This document shows positions 31,630-44,531 of a stretch of DNA of 64,000 bases, piece after piece. Source of the stretch: Quadrisphaera sp. RL12-1S (GTDB lineage Bacteria; Actinomycetota; Actinomycetes; Actinomycetales; Quadrisphaeraceae). The DNA lies in assembly GCF_014270065.1 (NCBI RefSeq), contig NZ_JACNME010000007.1, positions 80,300 through 144,299 of the forward strand, written 5' to 3'. The position numbers were made by a program, and so were the translations under genes. The notes beneath the pieces are model-generated. The model saw nothing but the letters and a program-made list of their open reading frames with translations, searched no databases and was not told the origin of the DNA. Every line of letters begins with the position of its first letter. Position 1 is the first letter of the stretch.

Positions 31630-34600
31630 GTGGCACAGGCAGTGGGGGTTCCCGAGCGTCCGGAGGCGGGTGGCTCCGCCGGCGAGTCCGCGAAGGTCCC
31701 GGCGGCGGCCGCGGCAGCACCCCGGGAGGACGCCCCGAGCGGCGCCTCCCGTCGCCGCGACCTGCTGCTCCCCGTCCTGGCGCTGCTCGGGCTCCTCGCC
31801 CTCGTGTGCGCCGCCGCCCTGCCCCTGGCACCCGTCCAGCACGAGCGCCCGGTGGTCTCCTGGCCGAGGGACCCCTCGGCACCGGTGAGCAGCAGCCTCC
31901 TGCTGGCGGCGCAGACCCCGTCCGCGATGCGGGTGGAGGCCAACTGCGCCGCGGCCCGCGCCGCCGGCCAGACCGCTGACGGCGTGCTCTTCTCCACCGA
32001 GCGCCCCGACGTGGCCCGGGCCACGCAGAAGGCGCTGCTGTGGGAGGTCCGCGACGGGCGCGCGGTGCTCTCGTTCCGCGGCGCCGCGGTGGCGGACACC
32101 GCGCTGCCCACCAGCGGGGACTGCGAGCTGGTCGCTGACCTGCGCGACCAGCGCCTCGTGGTGACCCTCGACGGGCAGCAGGTCGGCGAGCGCTCGCGCA
32201 CGTACCCCCGCGTCGACTCCCTGGTCACGGACGTGACCTCCGCGACGCAGGGCACCGGGCAGCGGCTGCAGGTGCAGGTGGCGGTGGACGACGAGTTCGC
32301 CAGCTCCCCCACGCCGCTCAAGCTGGTGCTGGTCGGCCTGCTCGTGGCCAGCGGCCTGCTGCTGCTGGGCGGCGTGTGGCTGCTCGACCGGCGCGGGCGC
32401 CCGGTGCGCGCCGGTCCGGCCGGTGCGGGTGGCGGTGCGGGTGGTGAGGCCGAGCTCGCGCTGCCGCGCCGCCGGGCGTCGCTGCGCCCGGTGTCCGTGC
32501 ACGTCCTCGTCATCGCCGGGCTCGCGCTGTGGACGGCGCTCGCGCCGATGACCGACGACGACGGCTACTACGCCGCCATGTCCCGCAACGTGCCCTCCAG
32601 CGGGTTCGTCGGGCAGTACTACCAGCTGTACGACCAGTCGTTCGTGCCGCTGACGTGGCCCTGGTACGCCCTGTCGTGGTGGGAGCAGCTGGGCAGCGGC
32701 CCGCTGTTCCTGCGCGTCCCGGCGCTGCTCTTCTGCATCGTCACCTGGTTCGGCCTGCGCCGGGCCCTCGACCTCGTGCTGCCCCTGGTGCCGGCGTGGC
32801 GGCGCGGCGGGCCGACCTCCGACGGCCGGGACGGCGCCCGCCACAGCGCGGTCTGGCTGCTCGCGGTGGCGTACTCGGCGGCCGCCGCGCCGTTCGTCAT
32901 GGGCGTGCGGCCCGAGGGGATCCCCGCGGCGCTGTCCATCTGGGTGCTGGTGGGCGTGCTGACGGCGCTGCGCTCGCGCCGCCTGCTGCCGCTGGCCGTG
33001 GCCGTGGTGCTCGCGGCCTTCGCGTGCGCCTCCCACCCGACGGGCCTGGTGGCGGTGGCCCCCCTGGTGGCGTTCCTGCCGCGCGTGTGGGCGCTGGTCA
33101 GCCCGGGGGCCGCGGCGGGGGTGGGCCGGGTGGCCGGCTGGGTGCGGGCGCTGGCCGTCATCGCCCCCGGCGCCACGGCCAGCGCCGCCGGCTTCGCCGA
33201 CGGCACGCTCTTCGACTACCAGGAGGGCCGCAGGGTCTTCACGGCCATCGAGGAGCCGCTGCGCTGGACCGACGAGTACGTCCGGTACGGCTTCCTGCTC
33301 AACCCGAACATCCCCATGGGCGCCTACGCCAAGCGCACCGCGGTGCTCGTGGGGCTGCTGGCGGTGCTGTGCGCGCTCCTGCTCACGGCCGCCGCACGGC
33401 GGCGCAGCCCCAGCTCCAGCCCCACCGAGCGCACCGGCACCTCCGCCGCCTCCCGCCGGGCGTCCCCGCCGGTGCCCGCCGAGCTCGCGGCGCTCGGCGT
33501 CACGGGCCTGCTGGCCTACCTCGCGCTGTGGGTCACGCCGAGCAAGTGGACGCACCACTTCGGCAGCCTGTCGGGGCTGCTCCCGCTCCTCGTGGTGGTG
33601 CTCGTCCTGGTCGGCCCCGGCCTGGCGGCACGGGTGTGGCCGCGCACGGCGCTCGCACCGCGGCTGGGGCTCCTCGTGGCCGTGGTGGCGGTGGCGGCGC
33701 TGTCGTTCCGCGGTCCCAACCTGTGGCCGTACAACTGGGTGCTCGGGCTGCCGTTCCAGGGCGACAACGCCGTCGCCCGGGGGCCGCTGAGCTCACCCGT
33801 GCTGTGGGCGCTGGGCGCCGCCGTCGTCGTCGTCCTCGTGTGGCTGCTGCAGCGCCGGCGCCGCGGGCGGACGCCCGCGGAGAGCTCTGCGGAGGGCTCC
33901 GCGGGGGACACCCCGCTCGCCGAGGGGGCGCAGGAGCGGCCCGACGTCCTCGTGGTGGGGGCGGCCGTCACCGCCGTGGTGGCCCTGGGCCTGACCACGG
34001 CCCTGCTGGGCAGCACGTTCGCGGCGTCCGCGGTGCGCACCTGGGACACGTACTCCCCCGGTGCGGAGTACCTGCGGGACCCGCTGAACCGGCGCTGCGA
34101 CGCCGCCTCCGCGGTCCAGGTGGCGGACCCGGCGCGGTCCACCGCCCTGGCCGCCGTGCCCGGCGCCGCCGGGCGCGCCGAGGACGAGGGCTTCGTGTCC
34201 CAGGGCGGCTGGTGGAACGGCGACCCGCTGCCCGGCACCGCCGGCCAGGGCCCCTTCACCCAGGTGTGGGGCAGCCTCAACGCGGACGGTGACGCGGGCA
34301 CCGGCCAGCTGACCACCGGCTGGTACGACCTGGCCTCGCGCCCGCAGGACCAGTACGTGACCATCACGGTGGCCGGCAGCCTGGAGCAGGGCAACGAGCT
34401 GCAGGTGGAGTACGGCAGGACCGCCGCCGACGGGTCCGTGCAGGTGGTGAGCACCCACGCGGTCGACGACGGCATCCCGACCTCCCCCGAGTGGCGCTCC
34501 GTGCGGCTGCTGCGCCCCGGCCAGGACGCCGCCGGCGGCGCCGACGCGGTGCGGCTGGTGGCCCGGGACGCCTCCGGCGGCACGGGCGGGTGGCTGGCGG

Positions 34601-35019
34601 TCTCGGCTCCCGTGGCGCAGCCCGCGGTGGTGCTGGCCGACTGGATCCCGCGGGACGCGGTGACCCTGGTCTCCTGGCAGTTCACGTACCTGTTCAGCTG
34701 CGCCCGCCAGCCCACCATCCGCGACGGCGTCGTGGAGCGGCCCGCCTACGCCGTCCTGTGGGGCCGGCAGGCCCTGGAGGGCACCAACGACTCGATCTGG
34801 CAGTACTCCCGCGGCGGCATCGCCGCGCCGCTGCCGGACGCCGCCACCCTGTACGAGCCGGTCAGCGAGTTCCGCTACCCGAGCGCCCGCGACGTGGTCG
34901 GCCAGTGGGGGCAGGTGGTCCAGCTGCGCTACCCGTACGCGGCGGCCGCGTACGACCTCACCCTGGAGCCGGAGACGGCGCCGGGCTGGCAGGGCCCGAC
35001 GGTGCCCGACCTCGGCTGA
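31630..35019 (+). CDS. Emb-type arabinosyltransferase (GT53)
   Basis: About 1129 residues, close to mycobacterial EmbA/B/C. It would transfer arabinofuranose from decaprenyl-phospho-arabinose to the galactan or arabinan outside the membrane. After an N-terminal helix (about 40-60) comes an exported beta domain, then a multi-helix GT-C core with MTDDDGYYAAMSRN near residue 307 (catalytic Asp pair), GFVGQYYQLYDQSF, LFCIVTWFGLRRALDLVLPL and a large exported C-terminal carbohydrate-binding region ending in WQFTYLFSCARQPTI and LWGRQALEGTNDSIWQYSRGG. Start is approximate; GTG 31642 is an alternative. Only one emb copy is seen. It converges on the export operon, separated by a hairpin. Confidence 0.88.
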   Translation: MAQAVGVPERPEAGGSAGESAKVPAAAAAAPREDAPSGASRRRDLLLPVLALLGLLALVCAAALPLAPVQHERPVVSWPRDPSAPVSSSLLLAAQTPSAMRVEANCAAARAAGQTADGVLFSTERPDVARATQKALLWEVRDGRAVLSFRGAAVADTALPTSGDCELVADLRDQRLVVTLDGQQVGERSRTYPRVDSLVTDVTSATQGTGQRLQVQVAVDDEFASSPTPLKLVLVGLLVASGLLLLGGVWLLDRRGRPVRAGPAGAGGGAGGEAELALPRRRASLRPVSVHVLVIAGLALWTALAPMTDDDGYYAAMSRNVPSSGFVGQYYQLYDQSFVPLTWPWYALSWWEQLGSGPLFLRVPALLFCIVTWFGLRRALDLVLPLVPAWRRGGPTSDGRDGARHSAVWLLAVAYSAAAAPFVMGVRPEGIPAALSIWVLVGVLTALRSRRLLPLAVAVVLAAFACASHPTGLVAVAPLVAFLPRVWALVSPGAAAGVGRVAGWVRALAVIAPGATASAAGFADGTLFDYQEGRRVFTAIEEPLRWTDEYVRYGFLLNPNIPMGAYAKRTAVLVGLLAVLCALLLTAAARRRSPSSSPTERTGTSAASRRASPPVPAELAALGVTGLLAYLALWVTPSKWTHHFGSLSGLLPLLVVVLVLVGPGLAARVWPRTALAPRLGLLVAVVAVAALSFRGPNLWPYNWVLGLPFQGDNAVARGPLSSPVLWALGAAVVVVLVWLLQRRRRGRTPAESSAEGSAGDTPLAEGAQERPDVLVVGAAVTAVVALGLTTALLGSTFAASAVRTWDTYSPGAEYLRDPLNRRCDAASAVQVADPARSTALAAVPGAAGRAEDEGFVSQGGWWNGDPLPGTAGQGPFTQVWGSLNADGDAGTGQLTTGWYDLASRPQDQYVTITVAGSLEQGNELQVEYGRTAADGSVQVVSTHAVDDGIPTSPEWRSVRLLRPGQDAAGGADAVRLVARDASGGTGGWLAVSAPVAQPAVVLADWIPRDAVTLVSWQFTYLFSCARQPTIRDGVVERPAYAVLWGRQALEGTNDSIWQYSRGGIAAPLPDAATLYEPVSEFRYPSARDVVGQWGQVVQLRYPYAAAAYDLTLEPETAPGWQGPTVPDLG

Positions 35020-35021
35020 CA

Positions 35022-35061
35022 CCCCTCCCCCGCGCCCTCCGCGGCGGGTGCGGGGAGAGGG
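35022..35061. terminator. Hairpin terminator between emb and wzt
   Basis: CCCCTCCCCCGCGCC (35022-35036) pairs with GGCGGGTGCGGGGAGAGGG (35043-35061), with one or two bulges, between convergent genes. Confidence 0.72.
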
Positions 35062-35081
35062 CCGGTGGGCAGGGGCCGGGC

Positions 35082-35849
35082 TCAGAGGGAGCGCAGGTGC
35101 GCGACCGCGTCGGCGGCGGAGCCGTCGAAGACCTGGTTGCCGTGCTGCAGGACGATCCCGCGCGAGCACAGGTCGGAGACCATGCCCAGGTCGTGGGAGA
35201 CGACGACGAGCGTGCGGCCCTCGTCCTTGAGCTCGCGGATGCGGTCGAGGCACTTGCGCTGGAACGGCTCGTCACCCACCGAGAGGATCTCGTCGATGAG
35301 GAAGATCTCCGGGTCGGTGTGCACCGCCACGGAGAACGCCAGCCGCAGGAACATGCCCGAGGAGTAGTGCTTGACCTCGGTGTCGATGAACCTCTCGATC
35401 TCGCTGAACGCGACGATCTCGTCGAACCGGGCGCGGATGGACGCCTCGTCCATGCCGAGGATCGCGCCGTTGAGGTAGACGTTCTCCCGGCCGGTGAGGT
35501 CGGGGTGGAACCCGGCGCCCACCTCGATGAGGCCGGCGATCCGGCCGCGCAGGCGCACCGAGCCCGACGTCGGGTGCATGACGCCGGAGATGAGCTTGAG
35601 CAGCGTCGACTTGCCGGACCCGTTGTGGCCGAGCAGCGCGACGGTCTCGCCGGAGTCGACCTGGAGCGAGACGCCGTCCAGGGCCATGAACGTGTTGCCG
35701 AGGTCCTTGCCGCGGACCATCGCCATCGCCAGCTCCTTGAGGGAGCGGTTGTGGCGCAGCACGAACTGCATGCGGACGTCGTCGACGACGATGCGGGCGT
35801 TCGGCCCGGCCGTGCGCGGGGCGCTGGACGTGGTGCTCATCGAGGTCAT
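35082..35849 (-). CDS. wzt: Polysaccharide export ABC ATPase (Wzt-like)
   Basis: A 255-residue ATP-binding subunit. Walker A GHNGSGKST, a signature VKHYSSGMFLRLAFS, Walker B EIFLIDEIL and the switch SHDLGMV are intact. GLIEVGAGFHPDLTGRENVYLNG is characteristic of polysaccharide and teichoic acid exporters (Wzt/TagH/RfbE, Rv3781). There is no C-terminal glycan-binding domain. It pairs with the permease just upstream (25-bp gap) and is the last gene of the glf operon, so the cargo is probably lipid-linked galactan. ATG 35849 has GAGGG upstream; ATG 35840 is an alternative. Confidence 0.92.
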   Translation of the reverse strand: MTSMSTTSSAPRTAGPNARIVVDDVRMQFVLRHNRSLKELAMAMVRGKDLGNTFMALDGVSLQVDSGETVALLGHNGSGKSTLLKLISGVMHPTSGSVRLRGRIAGLIEVGAGFHPDLTGRENVYLNGAILGMDEASIRARFDEIVAFSEIERFIDTEVKHYSSGMFLRLAFSVAVHTDPEIFLIDEILSVGDEPFQRKCLDRIRELKDEGRTLVVVSHDLGMVSDLCSRGIVLQHGNQVFDGSAADAVAHLRSL

Positions 35850-35874
35850 CGTGCCCTCACGCGGGTCTCGTGTC

Positions 35875-36746
35875 TCACAGGTCGATGGCGAAGCGGCCCT
35901 CGACGCGCCGGAAGACCAGCTGGCCGGCCACCAGCACCGCGGCGGCGATGACCACGGCCACGAGCGAGTTCACCAGGAGGTCGGGGGGCAGCGCCGAGGC
36001 GGGGGTGTCCGTGGTGGCGGGCCACCAGAACGCGTAGTGGTACAGCTCGACGGCCACGGTGACGGGGTTCAGCTGGTACAGCGTCGCCAGCCACGACGGC
36101 ACGGCCGAGGCCACCTGGTCCCAGCGGTAGAGCACCGGGGAGAGCCAGACCACCACCATGTTGGCGAGGTCGACGAAGTTCTCCATGTCGCGGAAGACGA
36201 CGTTGAGGGAGCCGAACAGGAGCCCGAGGCCGGTGGCCAGCGCCGCGATGATGAGCGTGGCGAGCACCGCTCCCAGCAGCGGCAGCACCTCCGGGCGCCA
36301 CCCGGAGACGACGGCGCCGACGAGCAGCACCACCAGCTGCGGCACGAAGTGCACGCCGGCCACCCAGACGCTGGCCACCGGGAACAGCTCGCGCGGCAGG
36401 AAGATCTTCTTGACGAGCGGGGCGTTCCAGACCACCGCCCGGGTCGCGTTGCCGAACGCCTCGGTGAAGACGTTGACCACCACGAGCCCGGAGAACAGGT
36501 AGACCGGGAAGTCCTCGATGGCGCGGGACTGCTTGAGGAAGACCCCGAGCGCGAGGAAGTACACCAGGTACTGGACGCCGGGCTTGACGTAGCTCCACGC
36601 CAGCCCGAGCACCGACCCGCGGTAGCGGACCCGCAGCTCCTTGCGGACCAGCAGCTTGAGCAGGTAGCGGCGGCGGACCACGTCCAGCAGCCCGGCGCCC
36701 CGCCCCGGTTCGGTCCAGGGCTGGTCGACGAGCGAGGTGGGCGCGC

Positions 36747-36750
<4 letters not shown>
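35875..36750 (-). CDS. wzm: Polysaccharide export ABC permease (Wzm-like)
   Basis: A 291-residue ABC-2 permease with about six helices. LLKLLVRKELRVRYRGSVLG precedes TM1; FRDMENFVDLANMVVVWLSPVLY and YQLNPVTVAVELYHYAFW are family hallmarks of Wzm/TagG/RfbD (Rv3783). Its GTG overlaps the glfT2 stop by 4 bp, tying export to galactan synthesis. It would form the channel that moves polyprenyl-linked galactan across the membrane. Confidence 0.9.
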
Positions 36751-40045
<3,295 letters not shown>

Positions 40046-40135
40046 ACGGCGCAGCCCGACGACCTCGCCCGTTTGGTCAGGCTCGTCCACCCGGCCCGGC
40101 TGCCCGTCGTGCTCGCGGCGGTGGCGGCAGGCACC

Positions 40136-40225
40136 CGACCACAGCGCTGGGTGGTCGGGCGCCCGCTGGGTGGTCTGGTGCCCGGGTGCCGCCTCCTCCG
40201 CCGGGCACGGGGCCACCCAGCGGGC
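40136..40225. repeat. Nested hairpin module in the glf upstream gap
   Basis: Perfect 13-bp outer arms (40161-40173 with 40213-40225) enclose 8-bp inner arms (40178-40185 with 40201-40208). A second small hairpin, CGACCAC...GTGGTCG, sits at 40136-40157. GCTGGGTGGTC occurs twice in direct order. The module lies between the divergent glf promoter and the end of the GT39 gene, and may terminate or be a mobile-type palindrome. Confidence 0.7.
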
Positions 40226-40262
40226 ACCAGCCGACCCGCTCCGCCCGCCCGCCGTCAGGCCG

Positions 40263-42380
40263 TCAGCCGGCCGACGCCGTCAGGTCGTAGACGGTGGTCC
40301 CCCCGACCGTGCTGGCCGTGAAGTGCGCCTCCACCCAGGCGCTGATCTGGCTGGCCGCGGAGGTGGTGCCGTCCTCGCCGCCGCGTCCACCCATGCCACC
40401 CATGCCGCCCGTGCCGCCCATGCCGCCGCCGGCGATGAAGTAGTGCACCTCACCGGCCGCCACCGCCGCCTGGAACTGCGCGAGGGTGGGGGCCTCGTCG
40501 CTGCCGGTGAAGCCGCCGATGCCGATCACCGAGGTGCCGCTGGCCAGCTCCAGCGACGCCGCGGACTGCGCCCCGGTGGTCGCCGCGGCCCAGCGGTAGC
40601 CCGAGGACGCCTCCAGCAGCGCCACCAGCTCGCTGTTCGTGGCCCCCTGCTCGCCCCCGGCTCCGGGCCCGCCCTGGCCGCCGGCCCGCGCACCGTCGGC
40701 GGCGGCGGAGGACGACGACGACGCAGCGGCGGACGCGTCCCCGCCCGTCGTCGTCGTGCTGTCCGGCGCCTGCGCCGACGTGCCGCCCGAGGTGGTGCGC
40801 TGGCCGGACGGGAAGCCGCCCATGCCGCCGGCGGCCTGGGCCGCCGCGGCCGGACCGACGCTGGGGATGCTGCCGGCGTGCGTGGTGGCGGCGGTCGCCA
40901 CGGAGAACGCCCCGGCCCCGGCCACCCCCGACAGGACTCCCGCGAGCACCGCCACCGACACCGCGCGCCGCAGCTGCGGACCGCCGACGGCGCTGGCCAC
41001 CAGGGCGAGCACCGCGGCGAGCGCCACCGCCAGCACGGCCCAGCGCAGCGCCGGGTACCAGGAGGAGGTGCGGCCCAGCAGCACGAACGACCACACGGCC
41101 GCGGACACCACCAGGGCGAGCAGGGCCACGTGGCCGCTGACCGCCGTCCTCGCCCGCCACGCGGCGGCCGCGCCGGTGCCCACCAGCGCGGCGATCGCCG
41201 GGGCCAGCGCCACGGTGTAGTACGGGTGCACGGTGCCGCTCATGGCGCTGAGGACGGCGCCGGTGACCAGCAGCCAGCCGCCCCACAGCACCAGCGAGGC
41301 CCTCACGGCGTCGGTGCGGACCGCCCGACGGGTCAGCCACAGGCCGGCCACCAGCGCCACGAGCGCCGCGGGGAGCAGCCAGGAGATCTCGTTGCCGAAC
41401 TCGTTGCTGAACAGGCGCCAGGGGCTGGCGGCGCCGCCGAAGCTGGTGCCGGTGGCGCCCGAGGACGCGCCGGCCGCACCGCCGCCACCGCCGCCGTTGC
41501 CGTCACCGCCGAAGAGGCGGCCGAGGCCGTTGTACTCCAGGGCCAGCTGCAGCAGGCTGTTGTCGCTGGAGCCGCCGATGTACGGGCGGGACGAGGCCGG
41601 CCACAGCTCCACCAGCGCCAGGTACCAGCCGGCGGAGACCACCAGGGCGACCCCGGCGAGCAGCAGCTGCCGCACCCGGCGCCCCAGGCCCGTGGGGGCG
41701 AAGAGCAGGTAGGCCAGCGAGAACGCCGGCAGCACGAGGAACGCCTGGCCCATCTTGGTCAGGAACGCGAACCCGAGGGCCGCCCCGGCCAGCACGAGCC
41801 AGCGGGTGCGCGCCCCCTCGAGGGCCCGGACCACCGCGTACGCGCCGAGCGTCATGAGCAGGACGAGCAGGGCGTCGGGGTTGTTGAACCGGAAGATCAG
41901 CGCGGCGGCGGGGGTGAGCGCCAGCACGAGGCCCGCGAGGAGCCCCGCGACGCGGCCCGAGGTGCGGCGCACGGCGGCGTGCACCAGGGCCACGGACGCG
42001 ACGCCCATGAGCGCCTGCGGCGCGAGCATGCTCCAGCTGCTGAAGCCGAAGACGCGGCCCGACAGGGCCATCACCCACAGCGCTGCGGGCGGCTTGTCCA
42101 CCGTGATGGCGTTGCCGGCGTCCAGGGAGCCGAACAGCAGCGCCTTCCAGCTCTGCGTGCCGGCCTGGACGGCGGCGGCGTAGTAGCTGTTGGCGGTGCC
42201 GGAGGCGCCGAGGTCCCAGAGGTACAGCAGGGCCGTGCCGGCCAGGAGGACCCACAGGGCGGGCCGGGTCCAGGCGGGGTCGCCGTCCGCCGGGCGGACG
42301 CGCCGCCCGGACCGGGTGGCGGCGGCCGGCGGGCCCGAGGGCGGGCCGGCGCTGGGACGGGTGGGCGTGGCAGTGCTCAC
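40263..42380 (-). CDS. GT39/YkcB-type membrane glycosyltransferase
   Basis: About 705 residues. Twelve or so helices form a GT-C fold; DLGASGTANSYYAAAVQAGTQ after TM1, VDKPPAALWVMALSGRVFGFSSW and FRFNNPDALLVLLMTLGAY are hallmarks of the YkcB / ArnT-PMT-like group that uses polyprenyl-phosphate sugars. A Gly-rich loop near 310 and a Ser/Ala/Gly-rich exported region (about 500-600) lead to a C-terminal domain containing FIAGGGMGGTGGMGGMGGRG. Substrate unknown. AGGAG six bases before GTG 42380 fixes the start. Confidence 0.85.
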   Translation of the reverse strand: MSTATPTRPSAGPPSGPPAAATRSGRRVRPADGDPAWTRPALWVLLAGTALLYLWDLGASGTANSYYAAAVQAGTQSWKALLFGSLDAGNAITVDKPPAALWVMALSGRVFGFSSWSMLAPQALMGVASVALVHAAVRRTSGRVAGLLAGLVLALTPAAALIFRFNNPDALLVLLMTLGAYAVVRALEGARTRWLVLAGAALGFAFLTKMGQAFLVLPAFSLAYLLFAPTGLGRRVRQLLLAGVALVVSAGWYLALVELWPASSRPYIGGSSDNSLLQLALEYNGLGRLFGGDGNGGGGGGAAGASSGATGTSFGGAASPWRLFSNEFGNEISWLLPAALVALVAGLWLTRRAVRTDAVRASLVLWGGWLLVTGAVLSAMSGTVHPYYTVALAPAIAALVGTGAAAAWRARTAVSGHVALLALVVSAAVWSFVLLGRTSSWYPALRWAVLAVALAAVLALVASAVGGPQLRRAVSVAVLAGVLSGVAGAGAFSVATAATTHAGSIPSVGPAAAAQAAGGMGGFPSGQRTTSGGTSAQAPDSTTTTGGDASAAASSSSSAAADGARAGGQGGPGAGGEQGATNSELVALLEASSGYRWAAATTGAQSAASLELASGTSVIGIGGFTGSDEAPTLAQFQAAVAAGEVHYFIAGGGMGGTGGMGGMGGRGGEDGTTSAASQISAWVEAHFTASTVGGTTVYDLTASAG

Positions 42381-42553
42381 GGAGCGCTCCTGGGACGGGG
42401 GCCTGTCGGCTCGTGGAGCCGGTGTCACCCCCGAGGTTCGAGCGCCCGCGTGCCGTGACCCGGGGAGCCCGCTGTGGCTCCGCTATGACCGCCCGCCCCC
42501 CTCACCGCAGCGGAGCGCCTGGTTGCGGGTGGTCCCGGGGGGTGAGGGGGAGG

Positions 42554-43453
42554 TCAGGACGACGGGGGGCGGCGCGTGAAGACCGCGCGGTACGCCAGGC
42601 GGCGCAGCCCCTGCGGCACGGCCCGGTAGCCGCCGCGCACGAGCACGTTGCGGGCGCACTGCGCCGGCGTGGTGAACCCCTCCGCCACGAGGTGGCGCTG
42701 CAGGGCCAGCTCGCTGCGCAGCAGGCGCAGCCCCCCGCGCCGGGCGTACGCCCCCGCGCCGACGCGGTAGCGGACCAGGGGCTCGGCCACGTTGGCCGCC
42801 TTGGCTCCGGTGGCGATCATCCGCGTGAACAGCCAGTAGTCCTCGAGCAGCGGCAGGTCGCGGTAGCCGCCGGCGCGCGCCACCGCGGAACGCCGGTACA
42901 CCACCGTGGGGTGGTTGAACGGACTGTGGAACCGCGCCCGCACGGCGATGGCGTCGTGCCCGGCGGGAGGCGTGCGCACGGCGAGCGTGGTCTCCCCCGC
43001 GGACGCGCCAGCGCCCTCGTCGTCGTCGGCGGCGCCACCGGAGAACTCCTCCAGCGCCGAGCCGACCACGTCGCAGGTGTCGACCTCGCCGTCCAGCAGG
43101 GGCAGCTGCACCGCGAAGCGGTGGGGCAGGGACACGTCGTCGGCGTCCATGCGGGCCACCAGCTCGTGCGCGCAGCGGGCCAGGCCCGCCTCCAGGGCCA
43201 CCGCCAGGCCGAGGTTGTCGGGCAGGTCCACCCGCACCACGGGCGCGGTGGAGGTGGCGGTCAGCTCCTCGAGCACGGCCGCGAGCGCCGGCGGCACAGG
43301 GCCGTCGCGCACCAGCACCACCTCCGCCGGAGGGCGGGTCTGGTCCGCGGTGGCCGAGGCGAACGCGCGCCGCAGGAAGGCGGGGCTGTCGCGGCGGTAG
43401 ACCGGCAGGAGCAGCGAGAAGGGCTCGCCGCCGCCTCCGAGCGGACGGCTCAT
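42554..43453 (-). CDS. Family 2 glycosyltransferase
   Basis: A 299-residue GT-A enzyme. FSLLLPVYRRDSPAFLRRAFAS opens the fold, VARMDADDVSLPHR is the metal-binding DxDD, and GGYRDLPLLEDYWLFTRM is the acceptor/base region with an ED pair. Ala/Asp-rich insertion near 155. The ATG overlaps the GlfT1-like stop by 4 bp, so the two are co-expressed. It would add a single sugar to an envelope glycan; donor unknown. Confidence 0.87.
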   Translation of the reverse strand: MSRPLGGGGEPFSLLLPVYRRDSPAFLRRAFASATADQTRPPAEVVLVRDGPVPPALAAVLEELTATSTAPVVRVDLPDNLGLAVALEAGLARCAHELVARMDADDVSLPHRFAVQLPLLDGEVDTCDVVGSALEEFSGGAADDDEGAGASAGETTLAVRTPPAGHDAIAVRARFHSPFNHPTVVYRRSAVARAGGYRDLPLLEDYWLFTRMIATGAKAANVAEPLVRYRVGAGAYARRGGLRLLRSELALQRHLVAEGFTTPAQCARNVLVRGGYRAVPQGLRRLAYRAVFTRRPPSS

Positions 43454-44427
43454 CGCCAGGTCCCGGCCTCCAGGCCCGCGGCCTGCTCGCTGACGGGGCC
43501 GAGGCCGGAGAGCACCTGCGCGGTGGTGCGCGGCGGTCGCAGCGCCTCCCGGGCCCCCGCGCGCGCCGCGGCCCACAGCACCTCGGGGGCCTGCGAGCGC
43601 TGGAAGGTCCGCACCCAGCGGCGGACGCTGGAGCCGCCGTAGGCGGCCTTCTCCCACCAGGCGAGGCTGCCGGAGCGGGTGAACATCCAGAGCTTGTTGC
43701 GCACCTCCCAGCGGAAGCGCTCGCCGGGGTCGGCGTCGGTGGCGCCGAACGTCTTGGTGCGGTGCTCCACCACCGAGGTCGGCACGTAGAGGCCGACGCC
43801 GTGGCGCAGCAGGCGGGTGGAGTACTCGAAGTCGTCGTTCCAGAGGAAGTAGTCGGCCACGGGCAGGCCGTGGCGGCGCACCGCGGAGGCGTCGACCAGC
43901 ATGGAGACGAACGACGACGACCGCACTGGCACGGCGCCGGCGCGCGCCGCGAGGCGCTGGTCGGCCTGCCGCGCCAGGGGGCGGCGGCGGGGGGTGTTCA
44001 TGGGGTGGTCGCGCCCGTCGGTCCACAGCACGCGGCTGGCGGTGACGGCGGGGCGGGCGCCGCCGAGCCACTGGTAGCGCTCGTCCACGGCGAGCAGCTC
44101 GGCCAGGGCCGTGGGGCTGGGGATGGTGTCGTCGTCCATGAGCCACACGCGGTCGGCGGCGTGCCCGGCCACGGCCCGTGCGAGCCCGGCCGCGAAGCCG
44201 CCCGCCCCGCCGGTGTTGCGGACCAGGCGGATCGCGTCCAGGGGGAGCTCGAGCTCGTGGGCGAGCTCCACGGCGGCGTCGGCCGACCCGTCGTGGGAGG
44301 CGTTGTCGACGACGACGACGAGGTCGACGGGGCGCTTCTGGCGCGCCAGGGCCCTCAGGCACTCCAGGAGCAGCTCGCGCCTCTCGTGCGCGACCACGAC
44401 GGCGACGACGCGGAGCTGTGCGGACAC
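43450..44427 (-). CDS. GT2 glycosyltransferase, GlfT1-like
   Basis: A 325-residue GT-A enzyme. AVVVAHERRELLLECLRALARQ, VDNASHDGSAD, the motif RNTGGAGGFAAGLARAV, the metal site VWLMDDDTIPSP, and FLWNDDFEYSTRLLRHG with EHRTKTFG match the group holding GlfT1 (Rv3782) and rhamnan-type transferases. GlfT1 adds the first two Galf residues to the linker. With glf and glfT2 four kilobases away this is a sensible role, but similar enzymes use other donors, so the call is tentative. GTG 44427 follows TACGGT by six bases. Confidence 0.7.
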   Translation of the reverse strand: MSAQLRVVAVVVAHERRELLLECLRALARQKRPVDLVVVVDNASHDGSADAAVELAHELELPLDAIRLVRNTGGAGGFAAGLARAVAGHAADRVWLMDDDTIPSPTALAELLAVDERYQWLGGARPAVTASRVLWTDGRDHPMNTPRRRPLARQADQRLAARAGAVPVRSSSFVSMLVDASAVRRHGLPVADYFLWNDDFEYSTRLLRHGVGLYVPTSVVEHRTKTFGATDADPGERFRWEVRNKLWMFTRSGSLAWWEKAAYGGSSVRRWVRTFQRSQAPEVLWAAARAGAREALRPPRTTAQVLSGLGPVSEQAAGLEAGTWR

Positions 44428-44433
44428 GGGACC

Positions 44434-44439
44434 ACCGTA
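44434..44439 (-). promoter_or_regulatory. -10 box TACGGT for leaderless GT2 unit
   Basis: TACGGT, six bases (GGTCCC), then GTG at 44427 on the minus strand. Confidence 0.6.
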
Positions 44440-44531
44440 GACGGCGGCCCGCGAGGAGGCGCGGAGCCCGCGATCTCCTCGGCGCCGGGCGCTCGGCGCG
44501 GTCCGGTCGGGCCCGGCGGCTGGCGGGGCGG

